A stretch of 52,068 nt of DNA from Saprospiraceae bacterium (GTDB lineage: Bacteria; Bacteroidota; Bacteroidia; Chitinophagales; Saprospiraceae), in assembly GCA_029263015.1 (NCBI GenBank), contig JAJCYI010000203.1:1-52068 (forward strand), given 5' to 3'. The notes beneath the pieces were generated by a model. The model worked only from the letters and a program-made list of their open reading frames with translations, searched no databases and had not been told where the DNA came from. This document shows positions 8,209 through 17,644 of the stretch, one piece after another; positions within the stretch are counted from its first letter, which is position 1, and each line of letters begins with the position of its first letter. The position numbers and the translations under genes were made by a program.

Positions 8209-9000
8209 CTACCGCTTCCTCACCACAAAGCCCTTCCCGACCGAATATCTGGAATTGTTGAAAAGCTTGTCGTCCAACCAAATGACGGCATCGGTCAATT
8301 TCACGAATAAGGGTTCTTTTGTAGATGGGCGTAATTTGACCATTTTTTCTTTTTCACCAGAAATATTCCCTGCGTTTTCTTTGAACAGTTTTTGGATCAG
8401 CCCAGTCCAATACATTTCCAGGAAAGCAATAAGGTATCCACTCAAGTTTTTTTCTTCTAAAACTTCCAATCCGTATTCTTCTGCCCAAGACTTAAACGAC
8501 TCAGGGTCAACCAGATATTCGTGGCCAAAGGCATATGCACCTTGTGGGATTGCCCGTCTGCCCAAAAGCCTATTGATGGGGTCATAGGTCCAGGGGAAAT
8601 TGATCTGGGGGAAAGTGATGAACGCCATGCCACTTGGTTGCAGCACCCTGGCAATCTCTTCAGTCATCCTTTTGGGCTTGCCGACATGCTCCATCACGTC
8701 AACGGAAGTGAGTAGGTTGAACGAATTTTCGGGAAAGGAAAGGTTGAGTGCATCCTCGACCCGATAAGTCAGGTTTTGGATATGGGCATTCATTTTCTCA
8801 GAGAAAGCCACGTCGTTTTCGTTGATGTCGCAAGCAGTCAGTTGCCCACTTTTTGAAGCGATCATGGGGTCGTAATCACCCTCGCCCGTGCCAAGATTGA
8901 GTGCATCTTTAAAATGACCTGATTGGCCATATTCGGCTAGTCTTCGGCGGATAAAAAGATAGCGGTTTCGGTATGTAGGAAAAAGTAGTTTATAATTCAT
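8209..9000 (-). CDS. Class I SAM-dependent methyltransferase
   Basis: A 263-residue methyltransferase of the Methyltransf_11/UbiE-like type. The SAM-binding motif is ALNLGTGEGDYDPMI, with the acidic residue of motif II in LTACDINEND, and later VDVMEHVGKPKRMTEEIARVLQPSGMAFITFP. The C-terminal third, including LSGYLIAFLEMYWTGLIQKLF, may lie near the membrane. It is the second gene in a pair with the upstream GT-C/TPR protein (65 bp apart, same strand), which makes a role in modifying a surface glycan or lipid-linked sugar plausible but unproven. Confidence 0.85.
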   Translation of the reverse strand: MNYKLLFPTYRNRYLFIRRRLAEYGQSGHFKDALNLGTGEGDYDPMIASKSGQLTACDINENDVAFSEKMNAHIQNLTYRVEDALNLSFPENSFNLLTSVDVMEHVGKPKRMTEEIARVLQPSGMAFITFPQINFPWTYDPINRLLGRRAIPQGAYAFGHEYLVDPESFKSWAEEYGLEVLEEKNLSGYLIAFLEMYWTGLIQKLFKENAGNISGEKEKMVKLRPSTKEPLFVKLTDAVIWLDDKLFNNSRYSVGKGFVVRKR

Positions 9001-9008
9001 TTGTTGAA

Positions 9009-9057
9009 TTGAAAATTGAAAATTGAAAATTGAAAACTGAAAATTGAAAATTGAAAA
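9009..9057. repeat. Heptamer tandem array (TTGAAAA x7)
   Basis: Seven back-to-back copies of TTGAAAA, with one variant (CTGAAAA, 9037-9043). The array fills the gap between the methyltransferase and the GT-C/TPR gene. Copy number may vary by slippage. Confidence 0.9.
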
Positions 9058-9065
9058 TTCTCAAT

Positions 9066-11279
9066 TCAAAACTTCGTCATCGCCTGACGGACCTGCTGTG
9101 CCCTTTGAGTGTCGCCTTGTTGCTCATATATTTTGGCCAGCAGTTCATACGCAGGCTTGAAACGAGGGCTGATCCTGATTGCATTTTGCACGTTTTCCAA
9201 TGCTCCGCTAACATCTTTGCGTTGGTTTTGGATAAGGGCAAGGTAATAATAAGCCGTTCCAAAATCCTTTTCAATTTCGATTGCCTTGCGGAAATCGGCC
9301 TCTGCGCTGTTGGTATCGCCGCTGTTCATGAAGGCGATGCCCCGGTAGAATATTGCACTTGTGTTGTTGGGTGCTACTTTCAGCATATTTTCGGCAGCGG
9401 ACTTGGCTGCCGAAAAATTGCCCAGGTTGATGTAGCACATCGACAATTTCATCCAAGCCAGTTCATTATCAGGGTATTGGTTGGTTTCTTCCTCAAATGA
9501 GGTAGCAGCAGCTTGGTAATCTTTCTTTTTGAATGCCTCCTCGCCGGTGAATGCTGCACCGCCGCCTTTTTCAATGGCCAGCAATGGGACGCCATTCGCC
9601 GAAACGGTGTGTATGCCGCGGGAATTTGGCCAAGAGCCTCCTTTCAGATGTGGACCTTTGATGTAACGGGACGGGAAAATCCCATAGTCCCAATTTTTGT
9701 CATACCGGTTGTTGAAGCGGGTGTAGCTAAGTTTCACTTTATCTCCATATTTTTTCCCAACCGCTGCTTTCACGCAATGGTAAAATGAGGAAGTGATGGT
9801 GACCTGCTCAGTCATATTTTCACTCAGGATCCCCTCATCTTCCATCCAATCGATGGCTTGTTTTACGCTTATGCCCCAATAATCCGTTTCGTAATTTCCA
9901 TAAGCACCACTGATGCCACCACTTAAAGGGTTGAAATAGGTATAGGGGAATGCTGTGTTGCGGGCAATGAAAATAGCTGGCTCAAGTGCCATCAGGCCGA
10001 CTATGGCATAAATCGCATATTTGCCGTTTTTATTTTCTCGGAACAACTTCTCGATATGGATGAAGAACAAGGCGGCCATCGCCACCATGGTTGGATAAAC
10101 AAATGTGAGGTGACGCCAGCCGTCGTGCAGGACGGAGTCTTTGTAAATAACATAAAACACTGGGAATATGGCCGCAAACAAAGCAATAAACACCGGCACA
10201 GGAGCGTATTGCTTGGTTATTTTACGGAAAAAAACAAGGCTGCCAACAAAGCCCAACAGCGTGAACAATGGGATCGTCCGCCAAATCCATTGGAGGGCGT
10301 AGTCCCAGGGCGTATCGTCCGACATGATGTTTTGTCCATCGAACAATACCCTGATCTTGACCGCCAGTTTTTCAAAAGCGCCCAACGCCTCAAATGGGTT
10401 GCTGAAAGGTGCTTGCATGGCATACGGCCAAAATAGGACAGCCACCAAAAGCCCAACTATTGAAATCCCGATTACGTGGGCAGCGTATGAGCCAACCGTT
10501 TTTACGTCACTAAGCCCACCGATCCCTTTTTTCGTTAAAAAATCGAGCCCCGCATATAGGCCAAGAATGCCAACAAGCATGAACCCGCCAGCCCTAGTAG
10601 CAATGGCCAGTGCCATACCCAAAGTGACTCCGAGTGCCAACTTCCAGTTGAATTTTGGCAACTCCTTGAACATCCTGCTCATATAATATATACTAGCAAT
10701 GTACCCTAATGCAAAAGGTATATCCTTTGGGTTCATCAAAGTATGTCCGAGGAAACGGGGAGAAAGGAACATGAACACCAATGTCAGAATCCCCGCTCGC
10801 CAACCTGCAATTTCTTTGACAAAAAGAGCGGTAAAAAGCATAGCCAAAAAGCCGAGGATTGCATTGAAAAAGTGTCGCACATTATGATAGCCAGCGTCAG
10901 TTACGGTCAGCCCAAAAGCTTTATTGGTAAATCCGGTCACTGTATCGAAGAAGCCACCATAATAATGCATGTTTCCCTTTTGGATGTAAAGGGCTGAGGT
11001 GTCGGTACCCATGGTGGAGTAATAATTGACGAGTTTTTCGGAGTAATCGTTCTGGTATTCATCGTCACCATTGATGCCACTGCCAAGTGCCAAAAAGATG
11101 GTTGCTAGCAAAAAAACGCCGCTCAGGGCAAAGAATATTTTTTTATATAAAGGATCGTGATCTGTGGCGACAGATGGGCGGTTGAGCCATACAGAAGGAT
11201 TGTACTCTTTTCGTTTTTTCTTTTGAGAAACGGGAGAAACTTTTCTTGGCTGTTTTCTTGCCGATTTTTTCTTGCTCAT
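9066..11279 (-). CDS. GT-C type membrane glycosyltransferase with C-terminal TPRs
   Basis: A 737-residue inner-membrane protein. The lysine-rich cytosolic N-terminus (about residues 1-45) is followed by one helix and then the acidic motif GDDEYQND (D72, D73, E74) at the first periplasmic loop, which is where GT-C enzymes of the PMT/ArnT type hold their catalytic Asp. About eleven more hydrophobic helices run to roughly residue 430. A soluble periplasmic part follows, and residues from about 590 on are tetratricopeptide repeats (YQAAATSFEEETNQYPDNELAWMKLSMCY, split here by motif). The donor is presumably a polyprenyl-phosphate sugar. It precedes the methyltransferase gene. Confidence 0.82.
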   Translation of the reverse strand: MSKKKSARKQPRKVSPVSQKKKRKEYNPSVWLNRPSVATDHDPLYKKIFFALSGVFLLATIFLALGSGINGDDEYQNDYSEKLVNYYSTMGTDTSALYIQKGNMHYYGGFFDTVTGFTNKAFGLTVTDAGYHNVRHFFNAILGFLAMLFTALFVKEIAGWRAGILTLVFMFLSPRFLGHTLMNPKDIPFALGYIASIYYMSRMFKELPKFNWKLALGVTLGMALAIATRAGGFMLVGILGLYAGLDFLTKKGIGGLSDVKTVGSYAAHVIGISIVGLLVAVLFWPYAMQAPFSNPFEALGAFEKLAVKIRVLFDGQNIMSDDTPWDYALQWIWRTIPLFTLLGFVGSLVFFRKITKQYAPVPVFIALFAAIFPVFYVIYKDSVLHDGWRHLTFVYPTMVAMAALFFIHIEKLFRENKNGKYAIYAIVGLMALEPAIFIARNTAFPYTYFNPLSGGISGAYGNYETDYWGISVKQAIDWMEDEGILSENMTEQVTITSSFYHCVKAAVGKKYGDKVKLSYTRFNNRYDKNWDYGIFPSRYIKGPHLKGGSWPNSRGIHTVSANGVPLLAIEKGGGAAFTGEEAFKKKDYQAAATSFEEETNQYPDNELAWMKLSMCYINLGNFSAAKSAAENMLKVAPNNTSAIFYRGIAFMNSGDTNSAEADFRKAIEIEKDFGTAYYYLALIQNQRKDVSGALENVQNAIRISPRFKPAYELLAKIYEQQGDTQRAQQVRQAMTKF

Positions 11280-11625
11280 TATTTGGTTGCTGATACGTGG
11301 AAACTTAGCGATTGTTTGGTCGAAAAATGGAGGCTTTTGGTTTCAGGCCGCAAGTTAGGAAAGTTCGGGGTTAGGGATAGAGCTAGGAAGTTGATGTTAG
11401 TTTTCAAAAATATTAATTTCAAAGAATTCCAGCTTATATCTTTATAGCCAAATCAATACACATAACAATAAAAAATATGTATTTTTCGTAAGGAACATCG
11501 TCTTTTCTAACTCGTTCAACCAGTCATCTCTCCTTCTTCCCTATTAAAATAGATTTTCTTTCCTCCTTAACTATCTCAATAAATAGATCGCCAACTGACT
11601 TTCTAGGCGAGCATTCAGACATTCC
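11280..11625. other. Intergenic, divergent promoter region
   Basis: 346 bp between the divergent GT-C/TPR and aldo/keto reductase genes. It is AT-rich and contains no credible gene, hairpin or exact TAnnTTTG box. Position suggests it carries both promoters. Confidence 0.5.
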
Positions 11626-12651
11626 ATGAAAATGAGGAGCCGGTTCAACCCGATCCTAAAAATGACTGTCAACGTTTTAACTAAAAACACCAAGAAAAAA
11701 CTGCTAGGGCTGGGATGTTCAACCTTTGGTGGTAGCAAAAGCAAAAAAACCGCACTTCGGACATTAGATGCTGCTTTCGACCTTGGAGTCAATTATTTTG
11801 ATACTGCCAGGTCTTATGGCTATGGCCAGGCAGAGTCCATAATAGGGCAATTCTTAAAAGGAAAAAGGAACCAAGTCACGGTAACATCAAAATTTGGTAT
11901 CTCACCGCCAAAGCCATTTCCGTTTATGTCGCAGGTGAAAGATGCGGTGCGGTTTGTCAAAAATATTGCTCCGGGCATTTCAAACAGGGTCATCAATTCC
12001 TATTCGGTCAGCCATGTGGACAGGCCGGTCATCACTCCAAGATTGGCCATCCAGTCCCTTGAAAAAAGTCTCCGGGAATTGGGGACAGACTATCTGGATT
12101 TTTACTTGCTGCATGACTGCCCTTACGACGTAGCCTCGAACGAAGACGTTTGCAATGCCCTTGAAAAAGCAAAAAAGGCTGGGATGATTTTGGGCTGGGG
12201 TGCAACCTGCGAAAACCCTGATGAGCTGTCCAAATATTTTCAAAATGAAAACCCTTTTAACATGGTGCAGTTTCCGTATTCACTTGGCAACCCACATTTG
12301 GATAGCAGTTCCCATCAACTAATCAAAGTTATCTTCTCGATCATGGGGCAAAGGGCTGGGCTAATGGAGCCTCCTCAGTCGTTTTTTGACCAACTTTATG
12401 TCAATCAACGAACCCCAGGGTTGGTCAGCAACCTCCAAGAAGCATGGCTTTTTATCGCGAGCAGGGAGCTTGATAATGGCGTTGTTCTTTGTAGCATGAC
12501 GCAGCAACATCACATCGAACGGAATATTGCAATTCTGAACGAACCTAGTATTCCTGAGGGAGCATTTATTGATATGCAGCGGAGCGTATTGGAAAAAAGC
12601 AACCCCACAGTCCAGTTGCCTGTTACGACGTTACAACCGAGTTCGTTGTAA
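11626..12651 (+). CDS. Aldo/keto reductase family protein
   Basis: An AKR-fold oxidoreductase using NAD(P)H. The conserved tetrad region is visible as NYFDTARSYGYGQAE (Asp and Tyr), TVTSKFG (Lys), and DYLDFYLLHDC (His), and the barrel strand pattern continues as GWGATCEN. Length is 341 residues from the first ATG. An ATG at 11662 (MTVNVLTK) starts closer to the usual first strand and may be the real start. The substrate is unknown. The 3' end overlaps that of ddl by 21 bp tail-to-tail, so the two transcripts must be partly antisense. Confidence 0.85.
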   Translation: MKMRSRFNPILKMTVNVLTKNTKKKLLGLGCSTFGGSKSKKTALRTLDAAFDLGVNYFDTARSYGYGQAESIIGQFLKGKRNQVTVTSKFGISPPKPFPFMSQVKDAVRFVKNIAPGISNRVINSYSVSHVDRPVITPRLAIQSLEKSLRELGTDYLDFYLLHDCPYDVASNEDVCNALEKAKKAGMILGWGATCENPDELSKYFQNENPFNMVQFPYSLGNPHLDSSSHQLIKVIFSIMGQRAGLMEPPQSFFDQLYVNQRTPGLVSNLQEAWLFIASRELDNGVVLCSMTQQHHIERNIAILNEPSIPEGAFIDMQRSVLEKSNPTVQLPVTTLQPSSL

Positions 12652-13710
12652 AGAATGGTTTCGTTTGTGGCGCTCAATTCCGAGATGTAACAGCTTGTCA
12701 ATCAAGTCTGTATAGTTCAATCCACCGGCTTCCCATAGTTTAGGGTACATGCTGATGTTGGTAAATCCAGGCAGTGTGTTTGGTTCATTTACATAGACCT
12801 CGTCATCATTTTCCAAAAATACGTCCATGCGGGAAAGGCCCTCCAAACCGAGTGCCTTGAAAGCTTTCAATGCTGTTAGTTGGATGTTTTTTAATGCTCT
12901 TTCACCAATCCCTTTGGCAGGGATCACCACCTTGGCGGCATCTGGCGAAATGTATTTACTTTCATAATCATAAAAGCCTGATTCCATAACAATTTCCCCA
13001 ACTCCACTGACCGACAAGTCGTTCATGTTCCCTAAAACAGCTGTCTCGATTTCACGTCCTGACATGCCTTGTTCCACGAGTATTTTAATGTCGAATTTGA
13101 ATGCCAGCCCAATGGCTGCTATCAATTCTTTTTCGTTTTCGGCTTTACTTACCCCGACGCTGCTTCCCATGTTGGCTGGTTTCACAAAAAGTGGGAAACC
13201 CAATTCTTCCACGATTTCTTTGATGTTGGGTTTTTCGTGCTTCAAAAGCGTTACCCAGGGAGCAACCAAGATTCCGGCATCCCGCAAAATCCTTTTTGAA
13301 AAATCTTTGTCCATGCCCACCGATGAACCAAGCGTATCTGCCCCAACGAATGGCAAATCCAGCACTGCCAACAAGCCTTGTAAAGTGCCATCCTCTCCAA
13401 ACGGTCCATGAATGATATTGAACACTACATCTATTTTGGGGAATAGCTCCTCGCCGGATTTGTAAGCAATCACCTGCCTATTTCCAGGGTTCAGCACCAA
13501 GCCCTTTCCCTCTTGTCCTTCAATGCTTTGGGCTTTTTGGAAAACATCAACAGGCAAGTGCCGCCATGTCCCATTGCGGGCGACACCGATCACCTCAACA
13601 TGGTACTTCCCCTTGTTGATGGCATTGTAGATGTTGCGGGCGGAGTTGAGGGAGACCTCGTGCTCAGGGGATACGCCTCCGGTGAGGAGGGCTACTGTTG
13701 TTTTAGGCAT
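12631..13710 (-). CDS. ddl: D-alanine--D-alanine ligase
   Basis: Joins two D-Ala at the cost of ATP for peptidoglycan precursors. The 359-residue ATP-grasp protein shows the N-terminal LTGGVSPEHEVSL loop, the FNIIHGPFGEDGTLQG segment, the ATP-binding FVKPANMGSSVGVSKA loop, and the C-terminal metal/substrate motif VNEPNTLPGFTN. Nothing in the active site suggests a D-Ala--D-Lac ligase, though the call rests on motif reading only. The last 21 bp overlap the convergent aldo/keto reductase gene. Confidence 0.95.
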   Translation of the reverse strand: MPKTTVALLTGGVSPEHEVSLNSARNIYNAINKGKYHVEVIGVARNGTWRHLPVDVFQKAQSIEGQEGKGLVLNPGNRQVIAYKSGEELFPKIDVVFNIIHGPFGEDGTLQGLLAVLDLPFVGADTLGSSVGMDKDFSKRILRDAGILVAPWVTLLKHEKPNIKEIVEELGFPLFVKPANMGSSVGVSKAENEKELIAAIGLAFKFDIKILVEQGMSGREIETAVLGNMNDLSVSGVGEIVMESGFYDYESKYISPDAAKVVIPAKGIGERALKNIQLTALKAFKALGLEGLSRMDVFLENDDEVYVNEPNTLPGFTNISMYPKLWEAGGLNYTDLIDKLLHLGIERHKRNHSLQRTRL

Positions 13711-13742
13711 ATGTTTTTTCGATGTATAGACTTACCGCTAGC

Positions 13743-13808
13743 GCAGGACTGTGTCGTGTGCTTCCATACCTATAAGGAAAATATTAGAGGTACAGGACAC
13801 AGTCCTGC
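13743..13808. repeat. Inverted repeat upstream of ddl
   Basis: GCAGGACTGTGTC (13743-13755) and its perfect reverse complement GACACAGTCCTGC (13796-13808), with a 40-bp spacer. It lies between ddl and the YrdC-family gene, which both read leftwards. Confidence 0.8.
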
Positions 13809-13846
13809 ACCAGCAGCACAAAATAGTACTAATTTCAAAAACAATA

Positions 13847-14446
13847 TTATTCCCTCAAAAAGAATAATTCTTCATTCTCGTCTAATTTACAAATGACTGA
13901 TGGCTCGTTCATGTTTTTATCCAATTGGCGGTATTTTACCACATGGTCAACGCCGATGATGACAGCAGAACTTATTTCTCCAAAATGGTTTGGGTAAGGA
14001 GCATTACTGATATTGGCGCTTGTGGAGACCAATGGTTTTCCAAAATTTTCGATCAACTGTTGGCAAAATGGATCTTTTGGAATCCGGATGGCCACACTAC
14101 CGTCCATGCTAGTTGCGTTCTTAGCAAGATTAATAGCGTTTTCATAAATAATGGTTAGAGGCCGCTCATGGTATTGCAAAAGCGTTTCTAGACGGGGATG
14201 GGTCCACGTCACATATTTTTTCAACATTTCAATGGAGGAGACAAGGATGACAAAAGGATTGGAAGGGTCTCGCTGTTTGAGGGAAATAACCTTGTCGATG
14301 GCATCTTCATTGGTGGCATCGCAACCGATGCCCCAAATAGTATCGGTAGGGTAGAGGATGGTTCCTCCAGTTTCGAGGTAGGCTAAAATTGGTTCTAATT
14401 CGTAATTGTGGACCATATAATTGGTCGGGTTTGTAAATGTGTGCAT
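13847..14446 (-). CDS. YrdC/Sua5 family L-threonylcarbamoyladenylate synthase
   Basis: Makes threonylcarbamoyl-AMP from Thr, bicarbonate and ATP for the t6A37 modification of tRNAs reading ANN codons. The YrdC-domain hallmarks are GGTILYPTDTIWGIGCDA near the start, KQRDPSNPFVILV, and SVAIRIPKDPF followed by KPLVSTSANIS. At 199 residues it has the single YrdC domain without the Sua5 C-terminal domain. It starts at Met1 here, but Met11 (MVHNYEL) is also possible. Confidence 0.92.
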   Translation of the reverse strand: MHTFTNPTNYMVHNYELEPILAYLETGGTILYPTDTIWGIGCDATNEDAIDKVISLKQRDPSNPFVILVSSIEMLKKYVTWTHPRLETLLQYHERPLTIIYENAINLAKNATSMDGSVAIRIPKDPFCQQLIENFGKPLVSTSANISNAPYPNHFGEISSAVIIGVDHVVKYRQLDKNMNEPSVICKLDENEELFFLRE

Positions 14447-14510
14447 AGGTGTTTATACGTGTTTTCATTGATTCCTTGTTTCATGGCTTCCCTGAATCAT
14501 TGTGAAATAA

Positions 14511-14673
14511 TAGACTTGTTCGCAAATAAGCATTTTGAATCTGAAAAAACCTTTTTCTGGCTATCATCTTATTTTTTCTCGTCCATAACTACGGCTATAC
14601 ACTCAAAAAAATAATCCGACAGACAAAAAAATCTAATTTCCATATCCTAAAATCTTATTTACGAACAAGTCTA
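14511..14673. repeat. MITE-like inverted-repeat element A
   Basis: A 163-bp segment ending in inverted repeats, TAGACTTGTTCG at each end, extended by AAATAAG on the inner side after one mismatch. No open frame. The TAGACTTGTT terminus is shared with element B at 26203-26429. Confidence 0.75.
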
Positions 14674-15139
14674 ATGGTATCGACGAGACCAATACGAAAA
14701 GGAATTGTTGTCTAAATTGCAGTTTGGGGAAATGTCCCTTCAATAACTTTGGCTGCAAAACTGTTTGTTCTATTTTGGAGTTTGTAAATTGGGTGGTTTA
14801 ATTTCATTCTTGATAATAAGAAATTCCATACAAGTCCAAGTAGGTTGTCTAAACTGGTTTTTTTTCAATACTATTGTTTTCACAAAAGAAATTTGTACGG
14901 GCATTCAGGTGGCAAAATTAGGTGAAACAACATTATTTTATTCCCAAAGAAATGAGGTTTAAATAAAGTGTGCAAGTAGGCAAAATATTTTTGTGTCATT
15001 CAAGGCGTCAAAACGGGCGTTATGCCGGGAATAAAAACCGATTTGACAGCAAAGAGTAGCGCAAAAAAAATAAAGCATAGTTGTACGTTTTATCTAGGAC
15101 TCATTCTCTAAACCCAAAATCCGACTTTAAAGATAAAAT
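14674..15139. other. Intergenic, no gene seen
   Basis: 466 bp upstream of the first PKD protein. AT-rich, with no credible gene. TTGTACGTTTTA about 70 bp before the start codon is a partial -7-like match. Confidence 0.5.
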
Positions 15140-17428
15140 ATGTCAGGTACGAACAAGCAGACCCGGGTGTTATTTTTCCTATTGGCATTGCTCTTTCTGT
15201 CAATGCAAGCTCATGCCGCACACATTATTGGTGGCGATATCACGTATAGATGTTTTAATCAAGGCAGTTATCGGTTTACACTTAAACTTTACCGAGACTG
15301 TTTTGGTGGTGGGGCGCCATTCGATTCTGCACCCGGTGCGCCATTTGCTGGAACGGTGACTGTTTACCAGGGCAATTCTTCTGTACCGATGGTAATTAAT
15401 GGAAGTAGTAGTGTTTCGTTGCCTCCGCCTGTCATTACCCACGTACAGCCAAACCTTAGCAACCCGTGCCTCGACCCTCCAGACGATGTTTGCGTGGAAG
15501 AAGGCGTATATACATTTGATCTGGATTTGCCGGTGAGTGCTCAAAGTTATCACATTGTTTACCAGCGCTGCTGCCGCAATGGCACAATCACCAACATCAA
15601 CAATCCAGGAGGGACTGGTGAAACATTTTACATCCAACTTACTCCTGCCGCACAGCAATTCTGCAACGACAGTCCTGTATTCGAGGACTTTCCACCAATC
15701 GTGATCTGTGCAGGTGAACCAATTGATTTTGACCATTCTGCCACCGATGCCAATGGCGATGTATTGGTGTATGAACTTTGCCGCCCATTCACAGGTGGCG
15801 GGCCGAATACTCAAAATGCTACTGCCCCAGGTGGCGTGGCGCCAGACCCCGATTTGCCTCCTCCATATACGTCAGTCTCTTTCATCAACCCTCCGTTCAA
15901 TTTCAATTTTCCGTTAAGTGCGGACCCTGCTTTGGCTATAAATGCCAATACAGGGTTTATGACTGGCGTACCAAATGGCTTAGGGCAGTATGTGGTGGGT
16001 GTTTGCGTGAGTGAATTCCGTAACGGGCAACTTTTGGGCAGGGTTTTCCGTGATTTTCAATTTAATGTAGAGCTATGTGAATTTAATGTGCGGGCAGATA
16101 TTGCGGAAGACGATACCGTTCATTTGCAAGGCCAAGAATATTTTGTGGTGAATGCATGTGGCATTAATTCTGTGAATTTTGAAAACCAAAGCACCCAAGT
16201 TTCAAATATCAATAGTGTGCTATGGGAGTTTGACATCGCGGGCACAATTGAATCTTCTACACAATGGAGCCCAACTTTCGATTTTCCTGGTGTGGGGACT
16301 TATTATGGTCAATTGCTCCTCAATCCAAATGTCTCCTCAGGTTCATGCTCAGATACGGCCCTAATTGAGGTCAATGTTTTTCCAGGAATAAATGCTGATT
16401 TTACGTTTGATTATGATACTTGTAGGGCAGGCCCGGTTACTTTCACCGATCTATCTGCATCTGGTGCAGGGCCAGGTTCTATTATTTCATGGGACTGGAC
16501 GTTTGGGGATGGAAACCTTTCCACCGAGCAGCACCCCGTTCATATCTATCAAATTCCCGGTGAAATGCCTGTGCAATTGTTGATACGCGATACCAATGAC
16601 TGCACTGGACTTCGAACGAAAACAGTCCGGTATTTCCCAGTGCCACAATTATTGGTGATAGCGCCGAGCGAATTTATCGGTTGCCAGCCTGCCGAAATAT
16701 TTTTTAACAACCTTTCTTTTCCAGTCAATGAAAGCTATACTTTGAACTGGGATTTTGGGGACGGTGGTACGGGAAGTGATATTTCACCGACCTATATTTA
16801 TGAGGATGTGGGCACCTATACTGTTTCACTCGAAATTATTTCGCCATTAGGCTGTTCGATTGATACAACCTGGAACGACCTGATAACCATCTTGCCAAGC
16901 CCTATCGCCGACTTCACCTTTTCTCCTGCAAACCCCAGCAACTTAGTGCCAACGGTCTCCTTTTTTGATCAATCATTTGAACCAGTGGCCTGGAAATGGT
17001 CATTCGGAAATGTTGGGGCTTCCGTGCAACAAAACCCTACTTTCACCTTTCCGGATACTGGCATGCAGCGCATCGAATTGATTGTATTCCATCAGAGTGG
17101 CTGTACCGATACAACTGCACAGTTCCTTGATGTTTTGCCAGAGGTGCGTTATTTCTTGCCAAATGCTTTTACCCCGAACGGCGATGGTTTCAATGATGGT
17201 TTCAGGGGCAATGGGGTAATGGAAGGCGCCACTGAATTCAACTTATCCATTTGGAACAGGTATGGGGAAAGGTTATTTGAAACCAATGACCCCGACTATG
17301 CCTGGAATGGCCGGAAGGACAATAATGGCGATCTTGCGCCGCAGGGTGTTTACATTGTGGTGGTTACGTTTCGTGAACCACGGGGCACTTTGCGCGAACT
17401 CCGGGGGTATGCTACTTTGGTGAAGTGA
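15140..17428 (+). CDS. Secreted PKD-domain protein with gliding-motility-type (T9SS type B) C-terminus
   Basis: A 762-residue exported protein. A signal peptide ends near AHA (LLALLFLSMQAHA), followed by the HIIGGDITYRC opening found in a family of large Bacteroidota surface proteins. The N-terminal half holds many cysteines and Pro/Gly-rich stretches. Two or three PKD domains follow, marked by SWDWTFGDG and LNWDFGDGG with YTVSLEI. The last 85 residues are a gliding-motility-associated C-terminal domain (FLPNAFTPNGDGFNDGF, LSIWNRYGERLFE, WNGR, GVYIVVVTF), the type B sorting signal. Its close paralogue follows 216 bp downstream. The role is probably adhesion or matrix structure; ligands are unknown. 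Confidence 0.9.
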   Translation: MSGTNKQTRVLFFLLALLFLSMQAHAAHIIGGDITYRCFNQGSYRFTLKLYRDCFGGGAPFDSAPGAPFAGTVTVYQGNSSVPMVINGSSSVSLPPPVITHVQPNLSNPCLDPPDDVCVEEGVYTFDLDLPVSAQSYHIVYQRCCRNGTITNINNPGGTGETFYIQLTPAAQQFCNDSPVFEDFPPIVICAGEPIDFDHSATDANGDVLVYELCRPFTGGGPNTQNATAPGGVAPDPDLPPPYTSVSFINPPFNFNFPLSADPALAINANTGFMTGVPNGLGQYVVGVCVSEFRNGQLLGRVFRDFQFNVELCEFNVRADIAEDDTVHLQGQEYFVVNACGINSVNFENQSTQVSNINSVLWEFDIAGTIESSTQWSPTFDFPGVGTYYGQLLLNPNVSSGSCSDTALIEVNVFPGINADFTFDYDTCRAGPVTFTDLSASGAGPGSIISWDWTFGDGNLSTEQHPVHIYQIPGEMPVQLLIRDTNDCTGLRTKTVRYFPVPQLLVIAPSEFIGCQPAEIFFNNLSFPVNESYTLNWDFGDGGTGSDISPTYIYEDVGTYTVSLEIISPLGCSIDTTWNDLITILPSPIADFTFSPANPSNLVPTVSFFDQSFEPVAWKWSFGNVGASVQQNPTFTFPDTGMQRIELIVFHQSGCTDTTAQFLDVLPEVRYFLPNAFTPNGDGFNDGFRGNGVMEGATEFNLSIWNRYGERLFETNDPDYAWNGRKDNNGDLAPQGVYIVVVTFREPRGTLRELRGYATLVK

Positions 17429-17468
17429 GTTTTCATTGTTGTATTGTTGTATGCTGTCAGCCAGCTTC

Positions 17469-17501
17469 AAAAGCGACGCTTTTCTAAAAAGCGTCGCTTT
17501 T
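17469..17501. terminator. 33-bp double-palindrome hairpin between PKD genes
   Basis: The arms are AAAAGCGACGCTTTT (17469-17483) and AAAAGCGTCGCTTTT (17487-17501) with a CTA loop. It has the same 15+3+15 layout as 6700-6732. It lies 40 bp after a stop codon and ends in a T run, so it could act as a terminator. Confidence 0.7.
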
Positions 17502-17509
17502 CGGTTTCA

Positions 17510-17543
17510 ATGAAACCATGAAACCATGAAACAGTGAATCAAT
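17510..17543. repeat. ATGAAACC short tandem repeat
   Basis: ATGAAACC occurs twice in tandem, followed by two degenerate copies ending in GTGAATCA. It lies just after the hairpin between the PKD genes. Confidence 0.7.
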
Positions 17544-17644
17544 GATCTTTTCCTGCAAATAGGCCGACACAGCCATATTGAGATGGCTGGTATTCCATTT
17601 TCTTTTTAGATATTTGTTTGCCCACTTAAATCTGAGCTATTCCA

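Noticed and set aside
9009-9057. Tandem repeats as a CRISPR array
   Set aside because: Units are 7 bp with no spacers, and no cas gene is in the window.
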